This document shows, piece by piece, positions 24,196 through 32,630 of a DNA stretch of 64,000 nt; position 1 is the stretch's first letter, and the number at the start of each line of letters is the position of its first letter. Both the position numbers and the translations under genes were made by a program. Source of the stretch: Arthrobacter sp. FW305-BF8 (GTDB lineage Bacteria; Actinomycetota; Actinomycetes; Actinomycetales; Micrococcaceae). The notes below the pieces were generated by a model. It searched no databases and was not told where the DNA came from. It saw nothing but the letters and a program-made list of their open reading frames with translations. The stretch is taken from contig NZ_CP084561.1 in assembly GCF_021789315.1 (NCBI RefSeq), positions 4,774,001-4,838,000 of the forward strand. Reading direction: 5' to 3'.

Positions 24196-25439
24196 CAGCG
24201 GCTTGCCCCTTCTCCCTCATCGCCGCCGGCAAAGCCCGCGCTGTACTCTTCGAACCACGCCAGTTCCTCTGCCACGAGCGGGTGAGCCTCGACGTAGGTG
24301 TTGGCAAAGGCGGTCCTGATGTCCGGTGCGTCCGACTCATACGTGGACTTGCGGATGTAGGCGGCGAGTTCGTCGCCGTCTGCGGCAACCTGCGCGAAGA
24401 AGGCGTCGTCGGCCATGCCCTCAGCGCGGAGGTACTTCTCCAGCCGGTCCAGCGGATCCTTCTCCCGCCAGAGGGCCTCTTCCGAGGACTCGCGGTATTT
24501 CGTGGGGTCATCGGCCGTGGTGTGGGCGCCCACGCGGTAGGTGAAGGCCTCAATGAGCACCGGGCCGTTGCCCTGGCGCGCGTGCTCGAGCGCCCATTCG
24601 GTGACGGCGTGTACCGCCACGACGTCGTTGCCGTCCACGCGGATGCCCGGGAAGCCGTAGCCCTTGGCGCGGTTGGAGAGCGGGATCCGGGTCTGCACAG
24701 CGGTAGGCACGGAGATGGCCCAGTGGTTGTTCTGGCAGAAGAAGACCACCGGGGCGTTGTACGAGGACGCGAACACCATGGACTCGTGGACGTCGCCCTC
24801 GGAGCTGGCACCGTCGCCGAAGTAGACCATGACGGCCGCCTTCGGCCCGGCCGGACCGTCGATGCCCTGGGCGCTCTCCACTCCTTGAGCCTCTGCCAGG
24901 CGCTGGTCGCGCTGGATGCCCATGGCGTACCCGACGGCGTGGGGCGTCTGCGCAGCCAGCACCAACGTGTACAGGTGGAAGTTGGTGTCCTTGGGGTTCC
25001 AGCCGCCGTTGGAGACGCCGCGGAACTGCTTCAGCAGTTCGGCCAGGTCCACGTTGCGGGTCAGGGCGACGCCGTGCTCCCGGTAGGTGGGGAAGATGTA
25101 GTCCTGCGGCTGGCTGGCACGCCCGGACCCGATCTGGGCTGCTTCCTGGCCCGTCAGCGGAACCCACAGCGCCAACTGGCCCTGGCGCTGCAATGCCGTG
25201 GCTTCCTGGTCGAACCGGCGAATGGCCGCCATGTCCGCGTAGAAACCCCGGAGTTTTTCGGCGTCGAGACGCGCGGCATACTCCGAGAACACTGAGTCGG
25301 TACCCAGCGTGCCATCGGGGCCCAGAAGCTGGACCATTTCACTCGAAGGCACACCCAGGGCCGCCTCGGCCTGCGCCTCGAGCAGGTCGTCCAGTTCCGT
25401 GCCATCGAACTCGGTGGAGGGCAGATGTGTTGCGCCCAT
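24195..25439 (-). CDS. bkdA: 2-oxoacid dehydrogenase E1 alpha subunit
   Basis: A 414-residue E1 alpha subunit. The thiamine diphosphate motif is GDGASSEGDVHESMVFASSY (from 208) ending in QNN (236-238). YIFPTYREHGVAL and the loop TYRVGAHTTADDPTKYR, the phosphorylation-loop region of the family, are also present. It is the first gene of the operon, with AGGAGA 5 bp before ATG 25439. Two well-formed palindromes just upstream (25457-25470 and 25487-25528) indicate tight transcriptional control, probably by branched-chain amino acids, but no regulator gene is adjacent. Confidence 0.93.
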   Translation of the reverse strand: MGATHLPSTEFDGTELDDLLEAQAEAALGVPSSEMVQLLGPDGTLGTDSVFSEYAARLDAEKLRGFYADMAAIRRFDQEATALQRQGQLALWVPLTGQEAAQIGSGRASQPQDYIFPTYREHGVALTRNVDLAELLKQFRGVSNGGWNPKDTNFHLYTLVLAAQTPHAVGYAMGIQRDQRLAEAQGVESAQGIDGPAGPKAAVMVYFGDGASSEGDVHESMVFASSYNAPVVFFCQNNHWAISVPTAVQTRIPLSNRAKGYGFPGIRVDGNDVVAVHAVTEWALEHARQGNGPVLIEAFTYRVGAHTTADDPTKYRESSEEALWREKDPLDRLEKYLRAEGMADDAFFAQVAADGDELAAYIRKSTYESDAPDIRTAFANTYVEAHPLVAEELAWFEEYSAGFAGGDEGEGASR

Positions 25440-25456
25440 ACCGTCTCCTTGCCTGC

Positions 25457-25470
25457 CGCATCCGGATGCG
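25457..25470. promoter_or_regulatory. 14-bp palindrome CGCATCCGGATGCG upstream of bkdA
   Basis: A perfect palindrome 18 bp upstream of the bkdA start codon and 16 bp from the larger palindrome at 25487-25528. It lies in the likely 5' leader, so it may be an operator acting as a roadblock or a half of a two-site arrangement. Confidence 0.5.
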
Positions 25471-25486
25471 TTGCAATGTCGCTGGG

Positions 25487-25528
25487 ATATATGCCTTGCT
25501 GGGAATGCATTCCCGGTGAGGCATATAT
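25487..25528. promoter_or_regulatory. 42-bp nested palindrome upstream of the bkd operon
   Basis: Outer arms ATATATGCCT (25487-25496) and AGGCATATAT (25519-25528) are perfect. The centre GGGAATGCATTCCC (25501-25514) is itself a perfect 14-bp palindrome. Only the four bases between arm and centre fail to match fully. The element sits ~50 bp upstream of bkdA in a locally AT-rich promoter, as expected for a major operator. Confidence 0.65.
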
Positions 25529-25587
25529 ATTTGGCTTACTGTTCCTTACTTTATCCGGCGTAGGTAGTGCCGGCTGTTTGTTAAGCG

Positions 25588-26706
25588 CTAGGAACGGCGT
25601 GGCGGTTTTGTGTAAACCGCACAGAGTTCCAGGAATCGCGTGTTCGCTTCCACTTCGCCGATGCTGACCCGGACACCTTCATTTCCGAAGGCACGCACGG
25701 ACAGCGCCCGTTCCCCGGCGAGCTGGGCGAACTCCGCACTGTTCTCGCCAAGATCGAGCCACACAAAGTTGCCCTGGGCGTCCGGAACGAACCAACCGAG
25801 GTCCCGGAGGCCTGCCGTTACCCGGTCCCGCTCAGCCACCAGGCTTTGTACCCTTTCTACAACCTGGCCAAAATTCTGCAACGACACGACGGCGGCCTGT
25901 TCGGCGATCTGCGAGACCGCGAACGGGGTGGCGGCTACGCGCAGATGCTGGGTGAGCTGGGGCTGGGAAACGCTGTAGCCGACCCGGAGGCCGGCGAGGC
26001 CGTGTGCCTTGGAGAACGTCCTGAGCACCGCCACATTGGGGTACTTGCGGTACATCCGGATGCCGTCCACCGCGTCTTCCGCCCTGACAAACTCCTGGTA
26101 AGCCTCATCGATGACCACTACAACGTCCGACGGCACCGCCCTGATGAAGCGCTCGGTTTCCTCGGCGGTCAGGATGGGGCCGGTGGGGTTGTTGGGAGTG
26201 CACAGCAGGATCACCCTGGTTCGCGCGGTCACGGCCGCGGCCATGGCGTCGAGGTCATGGCGGCCGTCAGCCGTCACGGGGATACGCACGCTCTCTGCCC
26301 CGGCCAGCCCCACGCAGATGGGATAGGCCTCGAACGACCGCCAGGCGTAGATCACTTCGTCGGGCTTGCCGTCGTCATTCTGGCCGGCGAACGTGGTCAG
26401 CAACTGGGTGAGGGCGCCGAGGCTGCCGGCACCGGTGACGATGTCCTCGGCCGGGACGTCGAGGAATCCGGCGAGCGCGGTACGCAGCTTGGTGCTGAGC
26501 GGATCCGGATATCGGTTGAAGTCGGTCTGGGCGGCAATGGCCTCCACCACGGCCGGGATGGGCGGCAGCGGGTTCTCGTTGGACGACAGTTTGTAGCTGG
26601 CAAGGCCGTCGACGGCGACGGGCGGCTTGCCGGCAGCGTAGCGGGGCAGCCGGTCAACCACCGGTCGCGGCCTCAGGCCCCCCGCCATAGTCTCTGATGA
26701 AGTCAT
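25588..26706 (-). CDS. Histidinol-phosphate / aromatic aminotransferase
   Basis: A 372-residue fold-type I aminotransferase of the HisC family. It shows KLSSNENPLPPIPAV, the PLP-contact region TGAGSLGALTQLL, LCTPNNPTGP, VVVIDEAYQEF and the PLP lysine Lys233 in RTFSKAHGLAGLRVGY. There are no other his genes here. In actinobacteria, HisC-like paralogues outside the his operon often serve as phenylalanine/aromatic aminotransferases (Pat). It ends ~150 bp upstream of the bkdA start, with the palindromic promoter between them, and may be transcribed separately. Confidence 0.85.
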   Translation of the reverse strand: MTSSETMAGGLRPRPVVDRLPRYAAGKPPVAVDGLASYKLSSNENPLPPIPAVVEAIAAQTDFNRYPDPLSTKLRTALAGFLDVPAEDIVTGAGSLGALTQLLTTFAGQNDDGKPDEVIYAWRSFEAYPICVGLAGAESVRIPVTADGRHDLDAMAAAVTARTRVILLCTPNNPTGPILTAEETERFIRAVPSDVVVVIDEAYQEFVRAEDAVDGIRMYRKYPNVAVLRTFSKAHGLAGLRVGYSVSQPQLTQHLRVAATPFAVSQIAEQAAVVSLQNFGQVVERVQSLVAERDRVTAGLRDLGWFVPDAQGNFVWLDLGENSAEFAQLAGERALSVRAFGNEGVRVSIGEVEANTRFLELCAVYTKPPRRS

Positions 26707-26765
26707 GCCACCTAGCCTATGCCCCGGACTGCCTGCCCGACCTTGCGGTGTGACAGCATGGGCGC

Positions 26766-27194
26766 ATGCGGTCTTTCATCATGCGCGTGATCATTAATGG
26801 ACTGGCGCTGTGGATTGCCAGCTGGCTTCTGCCCGGCCTGGATATCTCCACCACAGCCACCACGGAAGCTGTAGCCAAGACCGGGGTGAACCAGGGAACT
26901 GACGCCGCCGGCATTGTCCTCGCGTACCTGTTCATCGGACTGATTTTCGGCCTGGTCAACGCCTTCGTGCGGCCGATCGTCAGCTTCCTCTCCCTGCCCA
27001 TCACCATCCTGACGCTGGGCCTGTTCACTGTTGTGATCAACGCCGCGATGCTCTATCTCACCTCCTGGATCAGCGGCTACACGCCCGTGCACTTCACTAT
27101 CGATTCGTTCTTCTGGACCGCCCTGCTGGCCGCCATCATCATCACCGTCATTTCGCTGGTGGCAGACCGGGTCCCCGGCGCCCGCCACCGCTGA
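26766..27194 (+). CDS. Phage-holin-family (YvlD-like) four-helix membrane protein
   Basis: A 142-residue protein with four predicted membrane helices. It matches the PF04020-type pattern: VIINGLALWIASWLLPGLDI, YLFIGLIFGLVNAFVRPIV, then LSLPITILTLGLFTVVINA and a last helix FFWTALLAAIIITVISLV. Despite the family name these proteins are widespread chromosomal membrane proteins and not evidence of a prophage. The function is unknown. Its 3' end overlaps the convergent hydrolase gene by 47 bp. Confidence 0.85.
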   Translation: MRSFIMRVIINGLALWIASWLLPGLDISTTATTEAVAKTGVNQGTDAAGIVLAYLFIGLIFGLVNAFVRPIVSFLSLPITILTLGLFTVVINAAMLYLTSWISGYTPVHFTIDSFFWTALLAAIIITVISLVADRVPGARHR

Positions 27195-28692
27195 AACCCC
27201 CGCCGGCGCCGGCACTTCCGCCACCACTGACACCCCCGCCGATGGATAGGATCGTCCTGCCCAGGGCGGGCAGTGGCGGCAGCCCCGCGGGCGTGGGCGG
27301 TTTTGGCGCACGGACCAGCTGGAACCGGGTGGCCCTAGCCGTCCCTCCCGCGCCCACCACCCCGGCAAGCGCGGCAGTGGACGCCGCCAGGGAAGGATCT
27401 GGGCTCGCCGAGACTGCCCGGGCCCCCGCCTCATAGTTGGTGAGCCTGTGCCCGGGACCGAGGCCGGCGTCCACACCGGGCGGCGTCCTGACGAGACCGT
27501 TGAGCGTGACTGTCACCCGTTCCTTGGTGTCCGGGTTGGGGAGGCCCTCACTGCCGGGAACCCAGTCCTGCCGGTGCTCCAGATGCAGGCTGCTGATGCC
27601 CGGCTCCGGGGTTATGGCGCCCACCGGCGATCCCGCGGTCAGCACGTACTTGAGGTTGTACTCGGTCAGGAAGGCCTTGTCCTGGCTGAGGTTCATGGCA
27701 TGGATGCCGCCCTGGCTGTAGCCCACGGCCACCACCTGGTCCCCGGCCTCCGCACCGGCCTGGCGCAGGGCCGCCCGGATGCCTGCGGCCGTGTACTCGG
27801 ACCCGTACCCCAGTGATTCGCCGACACCGGCCTCGTCGAAGGGGTTGGGGCCACCCATGTTGCCGGGCTGGGTTCCGGGGATGACGACGATGAACGCGCC
27901 CCGACCCCCGGTGGTTGTCCGGATGATCTCGATTCGGCCGGGGCCGGCGTCGTCCACCTCCCCTGCCCGGGCAAGAAGACCTGCCGGAGAGGCGTCCAGG
28001 GCAATCTCGCCGGAGCTTTCCTGCAGCGCCTTCACCGGCCGCGGCTTGAGGTCGGGCCTTACCCGGTCCAGCAGCATGCGGACAAGGGCCGGCGCACTGG
28101 AGCCCCCGCCGGAGGCAAGCGCCATTTCCGTGGCGGCATCCATCTCACCGGACCGCATTCCCAGAAGCGCGGCCAGGAAGCCAGCGGCCACCACCGGATC
28201 GCTCGAGGCGATCGCCTCGGTACTTGCCGTGTTGGGCCGCCAGTCCCGCCAGTCCCCAACCAGGGCGAGGTCAACTGCCTGCCGCCCCCACAACCATGGT
28301 GCGTCCCAATGGAGATGTGTGATGAGCAGGTTCGCCGTCTCGGCGGCGCTGTACTCGAGCTGGCAGGCGCGCACACCCCCTGCAAGGCGCTCCACCTCCT
28401 CCCGCACCGCCGCTACGGAACGCTGCCCTTCCCAGACGGCAGTGAGGGCCCCGGCACCGCTGGCCGGATCGTCCCGCTGGTAGCTTCCCAGCGATTCCCA
28501 GACCCTGTACATGCCCAGTTCGACAGCCGCCAGATCCCGGGCGAGCACATCCAGCTCACGCGCCCCCGAATCCAGTTCCTCCAGCTGGAAGGAGATTCCG
28601 CCTACTCCGCCGCGCACGGAAAGGACAGCGTTGGAGGCCGGTTCGAGGGGGCGCAGCTGCCCGCCGCCACCGCCCGGCGCGGCCTCGGCCAT
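27148..28692 (-). CDS. Alpha/beta hydrolase with WXG100-like helical N-terminal region
   Basis: About 514 residues from ATG 28692; the frame runs further upstream, but those residues overlap the preceding gene. Residues ~40-130 are helical with WXG-style spacing (LDVLARDLAAVELGMYRVW, GALTAVWEGQRSVAAVREEV). Residues ~262-400 form an alpha/beta-hydrolase domain: IVVIPGTQPGN, the elbow GYSQGG with Ser326, HRQDWVPG as a likely Asp and GPGHRLTNYEAG as a likely His. The C-terminus is Gly-rich. GYSQGG recalls the cutinase and PE-PPE serine esterases. Its start overlaps the stop of the small gene before it. A secreted or ESX-type esterase is possible; no secretion genes are present. Confidence 0.6.
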   Translation of the reverse strand: MAEAAPGGGGGQLRPLEPASNAVLSVRGGVGGISFQLEELDSGARELDVLARDLAAVELGMYRVWESLGSYQRDDPASGAGALTAVWEGQRSVAAVREEVERLAGGVRACQLEYSAAETANLLITHLHWDAPWLWGRQAVDLALVGDWRDWRPNTASTEAIASSDPVVAAGFLAALLGMRSGEMDAATEMALASGGGSSAPALVRMLLDRVRPDLKPRPVKALQESSGEIALDASPAGLLARAGEVDDAGPGRIEIIRTTTGGRGAFIVVIPGTQPGNMGGPNPFDEAGVGESLGYGSEYTAAGIRAALRQAGAEAGDQVVAVGYSQGGIHAMNLSQDKAFLTEYNLKYVLTAGSPVGAITPEPGISSLHLEHRQDWVPGSEGLPNPDTKERVTVTLNGLVRTPPGVDAGLGPGHRLTNYEAGARAVSASPDPSLAASTAALAGVVGAGGTARATRFQLVRAPKPPTPAGLPPLPALGRTILSIGGGVSGGGSAGAGGGFSGGGRRGPGLPPAK

Positions 28693-29015
28693 CAGTAGCC
28701 ACCGGCGGTGGGAAGGGCGGCCCCGGCGACACGGACGGAGTGCCGCCGCAGGGCAAGGGCGGCGGCAAGCACTCCTTCCCGGGCCCGGCAAAGGGCAACG
28801 GCCTGTAAGCGGAGACTGGATCTGTACGCCAGCCCGGCAGGGGACTGCCAGTCCATCAGCTGGAGCTGCGTCAGCCTTGCCTGTACAGCATCGACCTGTT
28901 CCGCGCAGGCCTCCACCCGCCCGGCCAGCAGCTGGACCTCAAAACTCCGCGACGAACATGCCGCGGCGTCGGCCGCTGTCACGCTGGCGCTCATCACTGT
29001 TACGCTGGCGCTCAT
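28692..29015 (-). CDS. WXG100-like small helical protein
   Basis: About 107 residues from ATG 29015 (GTG 29033 also possible). Two helices flank a turn with MDWQSPAGLAYRSSLRLQAV, close to the WXG100 pattern (Trp, small residues, aromatic +8) but with WQS in place of WxG. The N-terminus contains a tandem 21-bp duplication encoding SASVT twice. The stop codon overlaps the ATG of the hydrolase gene (TGATG), so the two proteins are co-translated. WXG100 proteins usually dimerise and are exported by type VII systems. The relation here is structural inference only. Confidence 0.5.
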   Translation of the reverse strand: MSASVTVMSASVTAADAAACSSRSFEVQLLAGRVEACAEQVDAVQARLTQLQLMDWQSPAGLAYRSSLRLQAVALCRAREGVLAAALALRRHSVRVAGAALPTAGGY

Positions 29016-29220
29016 CCGGATACCCCCATCCACTGCGGGCCAACGCTCCGGCGTCAGCCCTTCTCTCGCTTCCTGCCCACGACGCTAAGGCGCCGTCCGC
29101 CGCCGACGGAACGGCCGGCGTCGTCCATGTGGAGAAGTGCGCGGGTCAGGGGCTGTGGAGGAGAAGTCACACGGAATCCGGTGCTTCAGCGGGCACAGAA
29201 CTTCATGAAAGAATCAGGTC

Positions 29221-30663
29221 ATGCCTGAAACTGCCGCCACAGCTGACACCCGTACGCCCTCCGGACGCCTCGCCCTCGCCGCGTCAGGGGAACAAATCGC
29301 GCTCGGCCCGCTGGACGGCCGCTACAAGTCCGCCGTCGGCCCCCTCGTTGACTACCTGTCCGAGGCAGCCCTCAACCGCGACCGGGTGGCCGTCGAGGTG
29401 GAGTGGCTTATCCACCTGACCGGGGACAACGTCCTCCCCGGCGCCGGCCCCCTGACCGGGGAGCAGCAGCAGAAGCTGCGTGCGATCGTCACCGAATTCG
29501 ATGCCTCCTCCGTCGCCGAGCTGGCCGAAATCGAAGCCGTCACCGTCCACGACGTGAAGGCCGTGGAGTATTACATCGGCCGCCGCCTGCCCGCCATCGG
29601 CATCGAGAACTTGACCGCCATGGTGCACTTCGGCTGCACCTCCGAGGACATCAACAACCTGTCCTATGCCCTGGGCGTGAAGGGCGCTGTGGAGGACGTG
29701 TGGCTGCCCGCAGCCCGTGCCCTCGTGGCCCAGATCAGCAAGATGGCCGAAGATAACCGCGCCGTTCCCATGCTGTCCCGCACGCACGGCCAGCCCGCCA
29801 CGCCCACCACCCTGGGCAAGGAGCTCGCCGTCATCGCGCACCGCCTGAACCGGCAGCTGGAGCGCGTCGCCAAAACGGAATACCTCGGCAAGATCAACGG
29901 CGCCACGGGCACGTACGCCGCCCACGTGGCATCCGTCCCCGGCGCGGACTGGCAGCAGGTCGCGAAGTCGTTCGTGGAGAAGCTGGGCCTGACCTGGAAC
30001 CCGCTGACCACGCAGATCGAAAGCCACGACTGGCAGGCAGAGCTGTACGCCGATGTCGCCCGCTTCAACCGGATCCTGCACAACGTCTGCACGGACATCT
30101 GGAGCTACATCTCGATAGGCTACTTCGCGCAGATTCCCGTGGCAGGCGCCACCGGCTCCTCAACGATGCCGCACAAGGTCAACCCGATCCGCTTCGAAAA
30201 CGCCGAGGCCAACCTGGAGATCTCCTCGGGGCTCCTGGACGTGCTGGGCTCCACGCTTGTCACGTCCCGCTGGCAGCGCGACCTCACGGACTCCTCCAGC
30301 CAGCGCAACATCGGCGTGGCCTTCGGCCACTCCCTGCTGGCCATTTCCAACGTGGCCAAGGGCCTGGAGCGTCTCGATGTCGCGGAGAGCGTGCTCGCCG
30401 GGGACCTCGACACCAACTGGGAAGTCCTGGGCGAAGCCATCCAGATGGTGATGCGCGCGGAGGCAATCGCCGGCGTCGAAGGCATGGAGAACCCGTACGA
30501 GCGGCTCAAGGACCTCACCCGCGGCCAGCGCGTGGACGCCGCCCGGATGCAGGAGTTCGTCCAGAGCCTGGGCCTCTCCGCAGAGGCAGAGGCGCGGCTG
30601 CTCGCCCTGACGCCGGGCAAGTACACCGGCATCGCGGACCAGCTGGTTGACCACCTTAAATAA
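29221..30663 (+). CDS. purB: Adenylosuccinate lyase
   Basis: A 480-residue fumarase/aspartase-superfamily enzyme that splits SAICAR and adenylosuccinate in purine synthesis. The PurB type is shown by LGPLDGRYKSAV, VHFGCTSEDINNLSYALG, the catalytic His segment MLSRTHGQPATPT, KINGATGTYAAH and the flexible signature loop GSSTMPHKVNP. Its length fits the longer E. coli-like PurB form. It stands alone on the plus strand, followed by a clear terminator. Confidence 0.97.
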   Translation: MPETAATADTRTPSGRLALAASGEQIALGPLDGRYKSAVGPLVDYLSEAALNRDRVAVEVEWLIHLTGDNVLPGAGPLTGEQQQKLRAIVTEFDASSVAELAEIEAVTVHDVKAVEYYIGRRLPAIGIENLTAMVHFGCTSEDINNLSYALGVKGAVEDVWLPAARALVAQISKMAEDNRAVPMLSRTHGQPATPTTLGKELAVIAHRLNRQLERVAKTEYLGKINGATGTYAAHVASVPGADWQQVAKSFVEKLGLTWNPLTTQIESHDWQAELYADVARFNRILHNVCTDIWSYISIGYFAQIPVAGATGSSTMPHKVNPIRFENAEANLEISSGLLDVLGSTLVTSRWQRDLTDSSSQRNIGVAFGHSLLAISNVAKGLERLDVAESVLAGDLDTNWEVLGEAIQMVMRAEAIAGVEGMENPYERLKDLTRGQRVDAARMQEFVQSLGLSAEAEARLLALTPGKYTGIADQLVDHLK

Positions 30664-30671
30664 GCACGACG

Positions 30672-30701
30672 GCGGTGCCGGACTATGTTGCCCGGCACCG
30701 C
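30672..30701 (+). terminator. Intrinsic terminator after purB
   Basis: Perfect 10-bp arms GCGGTGCCGG (30672-30681) and CCGGCACCGC (30692-30701) around a 10-nt loop, 8 bp after the purB stop. Confidence 0.75.
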
Positions 30702-30809
30702 TTCCGTTTCCGACGGCTTCCGCAAGGCAGCTCCTGCATTAAGCGGCCGGTCCCGTTTTGCGGCGGTTGTCCCGCCTACCTTCCCGACGACGACAAGGAA
30801 CGCGAAACC

Positions 30810-31475
30810 ATGAGGCTGCTGCTCATCCGCCACGGCGAAACTCCCGGGAACGTGCTGGGGCAGCTGGACACCGCCCATCCCGGCCCCGGGCTGACCGAGC
30901 TGGGCGAGCGCCAGGCGGAGGCACTGCCGCGGGCGCTGGTGAATGAGCCGATCAGCGCGCTGTACGCCTCCACCCTGGTCCGTACCCAGATCACCGCCAA
31001 GCCGCTGAGCCGGGAGCTCGGCCTGGATGTGGAGATCCTGGACGGTATCCACGAGATCGAGGCCGGCGCCCTGGAAAAGCTGACGGACCACGAGTCCCAC
31101 CGGCGGTACATGAGCACCGTGTTCGCCTGGACCGGCGGCGACTTCGACCGCCGGATGCCCGCCGGGCCCAACGGGCACGAGTTTTTCGAACGCTATGACG
31201 CCGCGATCGCCAAGGTGTCCGCGGAAGCCGCCGGCACCGGCGCAGTCGCCGTCGTCAGCCACGGCGCCGCGATCCGCGTCTGGGCGGGCCACCGGGCAGA
31301 GAACATCGACATGGAATTCGCCGCCCGTCACGTCCTCGCCAACACCGGCATCGTGGCCCTGGAAGGCGATCCCGAGGCCGGCTGGAACCTGATTCACTGG
31401 GATGCCAGCCCCGTCGGGGGCCTTGCCCTGGCCGACCCCACCGCCGAGGACCCGATGGGAAAGGCCACGGGCTAG
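30810..31475 (+). CDS. Histidine phosphatase (phosphoglycerate mutase-like) family protein
   Basis: A 221-residue protein starting at ATG 30810 (AAGGAA upstream) with the RHG motif LLLIRHGETPGN. Other conserved parts are LTELGERQAEALPRAL, YASTLVRTQITAKPL, the catalytic acid region IHEIEAGALEKL, and the second histidine in VVSHGAAIRVW. Family members act on phosphosugars, phosphoserine or small phosphates. The substrate is not determined. An upstream in-frame leader to 30675 crosses the purB terminator and is unlikely to be translated. Confidence 0.88.
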   Translation: MRLLLIRHGETPGNVLGQLDTAHPGPGLTELGERQAEALPRALVNEPISALYASTLVRTQITAKPLSRELGLDVEILDGIHEIEAGALEKLTDHESHRRYMSTVFAWTGGDFDRRMPAGPNGHEFFERYDAAIAKVSAEAAGTGAVAVVSHGAAIRVWAGHRAENIDMEFAARHVLANTGIVALEGDPEAGWNLIHWDASPVGGLALADPTAEDPMGKATG

Positions 31476-31579
31476 GTCCGGCGCAAAGTGTTCCCACGGC
31501 GCTTACCGGCAGGAAACACCGCGGTAACGGTGCGGTTCTAACCTTAATTCGCATAACCCTTCGGCGAATCGAGGCACAG

Positions 31580-32083
31580 ATGCAGACCAATCCCAGGCTC
31601 AACATCCGGAAAGTCAGCTGGTCGAATCCTGTGGGAGCTGATCTGCGCGCGGCACAGCAGGCGGAACTGGACGCCCGCTTCGGGTGCCCCGACCATGAGC
31701 CGGGACCCAAGCCCTCCGAAGTGGACACCGCCGTGTTCCTCGTGGCTTACGACAAGGGTTCGGGCCAGCCGGTGGGCTGCGGGGGTCTGCGGCTGCTCGA
31801 CTCCGAGACGGCGGAAATCAAGCGCCTCTACGTTCTCCCGTACACCCGCGGTTCAGGCGTGGCCAGCTCCATCCTGGCCGCCCTCGAGGCCGAAGCCTTT
31901 GCCCAGGGCATCACCCGGATCACTGCGGAGGCGGGCTCGGCGCAGACTGACGGCCGCAATTTCTACGCGAGCTCCGGCTTCGATCCGGTTCCCAACTTCG
32001 GTCCCTACATCGGCGTCGAGCATTCGTACTGCTTCGAAAAGAGGATCGATTGCCACAGCGCGGCGCACACCGCCATGGCCTGA
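31580..32083 (+). CDS. GNAT-family N-acetyltransferase
   Basis: A 167-residue acetyltransferase. The acetyl-CoA fold shows VGCGGLRLLDSETAEIKRLY, then the pyrophosphate loop YVLPYTRGSGVASSILAALE (R/Q-x-x-G-x-G/A type) and FYASSGFDPVPNFGPY. The acceptor is unknown. It starts at ATG 31580, ~105 bp after the phosphatase gene, with its own promoter region. Confidence 0.88.
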   Translation: MQTNPRLNIRKVSWSNPVGADLRAAQQAELDARFGCPDHEPGPKPSEVDTAVFLVAYDKGSGQPVGCGGLRLLDSETAEIKRLYVLPYTRGSGVASSILAALEAEAFAQGITRITAEAGSAQTDGRNFYASSGFDPVPNFGPYIGVEHSYCFEKRIDCHSAAHTAMA

Positions 32084-32153
32084 ACCGCCCCACACAACCG
32101 GCGGCGGCCGTCACACTCCGGTGGGGCAGGCCGCCGTCCGCTAATCTCGCGCT

Positions 32154-32588
32154 ATGGAAACCAAAGACATTACGTTCCGCACCCGCAAGTGGGTCCGGCC
32201 CGAGGACCTCAACGCCAACGGCACCCTGTTCGGTGGCAGCCTGCTGAAATGGATCGACGAGGAAGCCGCCATCTACGCCATCCTCCAGCTGGGCAACGGC
32301 CGCGCGGTCACCAAGTACATTTCCGAAATCAACTTCGTCAGCTCCGCAGTCCAGGGCGACCTCATTGAGATGGGCCTGACCGCCACGCGCTTCGGCCGGA
32401 CGTCGATGACCATGCGCGCCGAAGTGCGCAACATGATCACCCGGCAGAGCATTCTCACCATTGAGGAGATCGTGTTCGTGAACCTCAGCTCCACCGGCAA
32501 ACCGGAACCGCACGGCTACACGGAAATCACCTACGACCGCGACCGCATCCCCACGCACCACCTCACCGAAACGCTGCAACAGGACTGA
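32154..32588 (+). CDS. Acyl-CoA thioesterase (hotdog fold)
   Basis: A 144-residue single hotdog domain. VRPEDLNANGTLFGGSLLKW, followed by IDEEAAIYA, is the YciA/ACOT-type thioesterase signature with the active-site Asn/Gly segment and Asp of the central helix. VTKYISEINFVSSAVQGDL and TSMTMRAEVRN form the sheet. These enzymes hydrolyse acyl-CoAs, usually as hexamers. It lies 70 bp after the GNAT gene, with no obvious pathway link. Confidence 0.88.
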   Translation: METKDITFRTRKWVRPEDLNANGTLFGGSLLKWIDEEAAIYAILQLGNGRAVTKYISEINFVSSAVQGDLIEMGLTATRFGRTSMTMRAEVRNMITRQSILTIEEIVFVNLSSTGKPEPHGYTEITYDRDRIPTHHLTETLQQD

Positions 32589-32630
32589 CGTCCCCGCCGT
32601 CGTCCGGCTGATACGGATGCACCGCCGGTG

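Noticed and set aside
26766..27194. Holin as a sign of a prophage
   Set aside because: YvlD-like 'phage holin family' proteins are common chromosomal membrane proteins; there are no other phage genes nearby.
27148..29015. Part of a type VII secretion locus
   Set aside because: No EccB, EccC, EccD, EccE or mycosin genes are in the surrounding sequence; only WXG-like and esterase features are seen.
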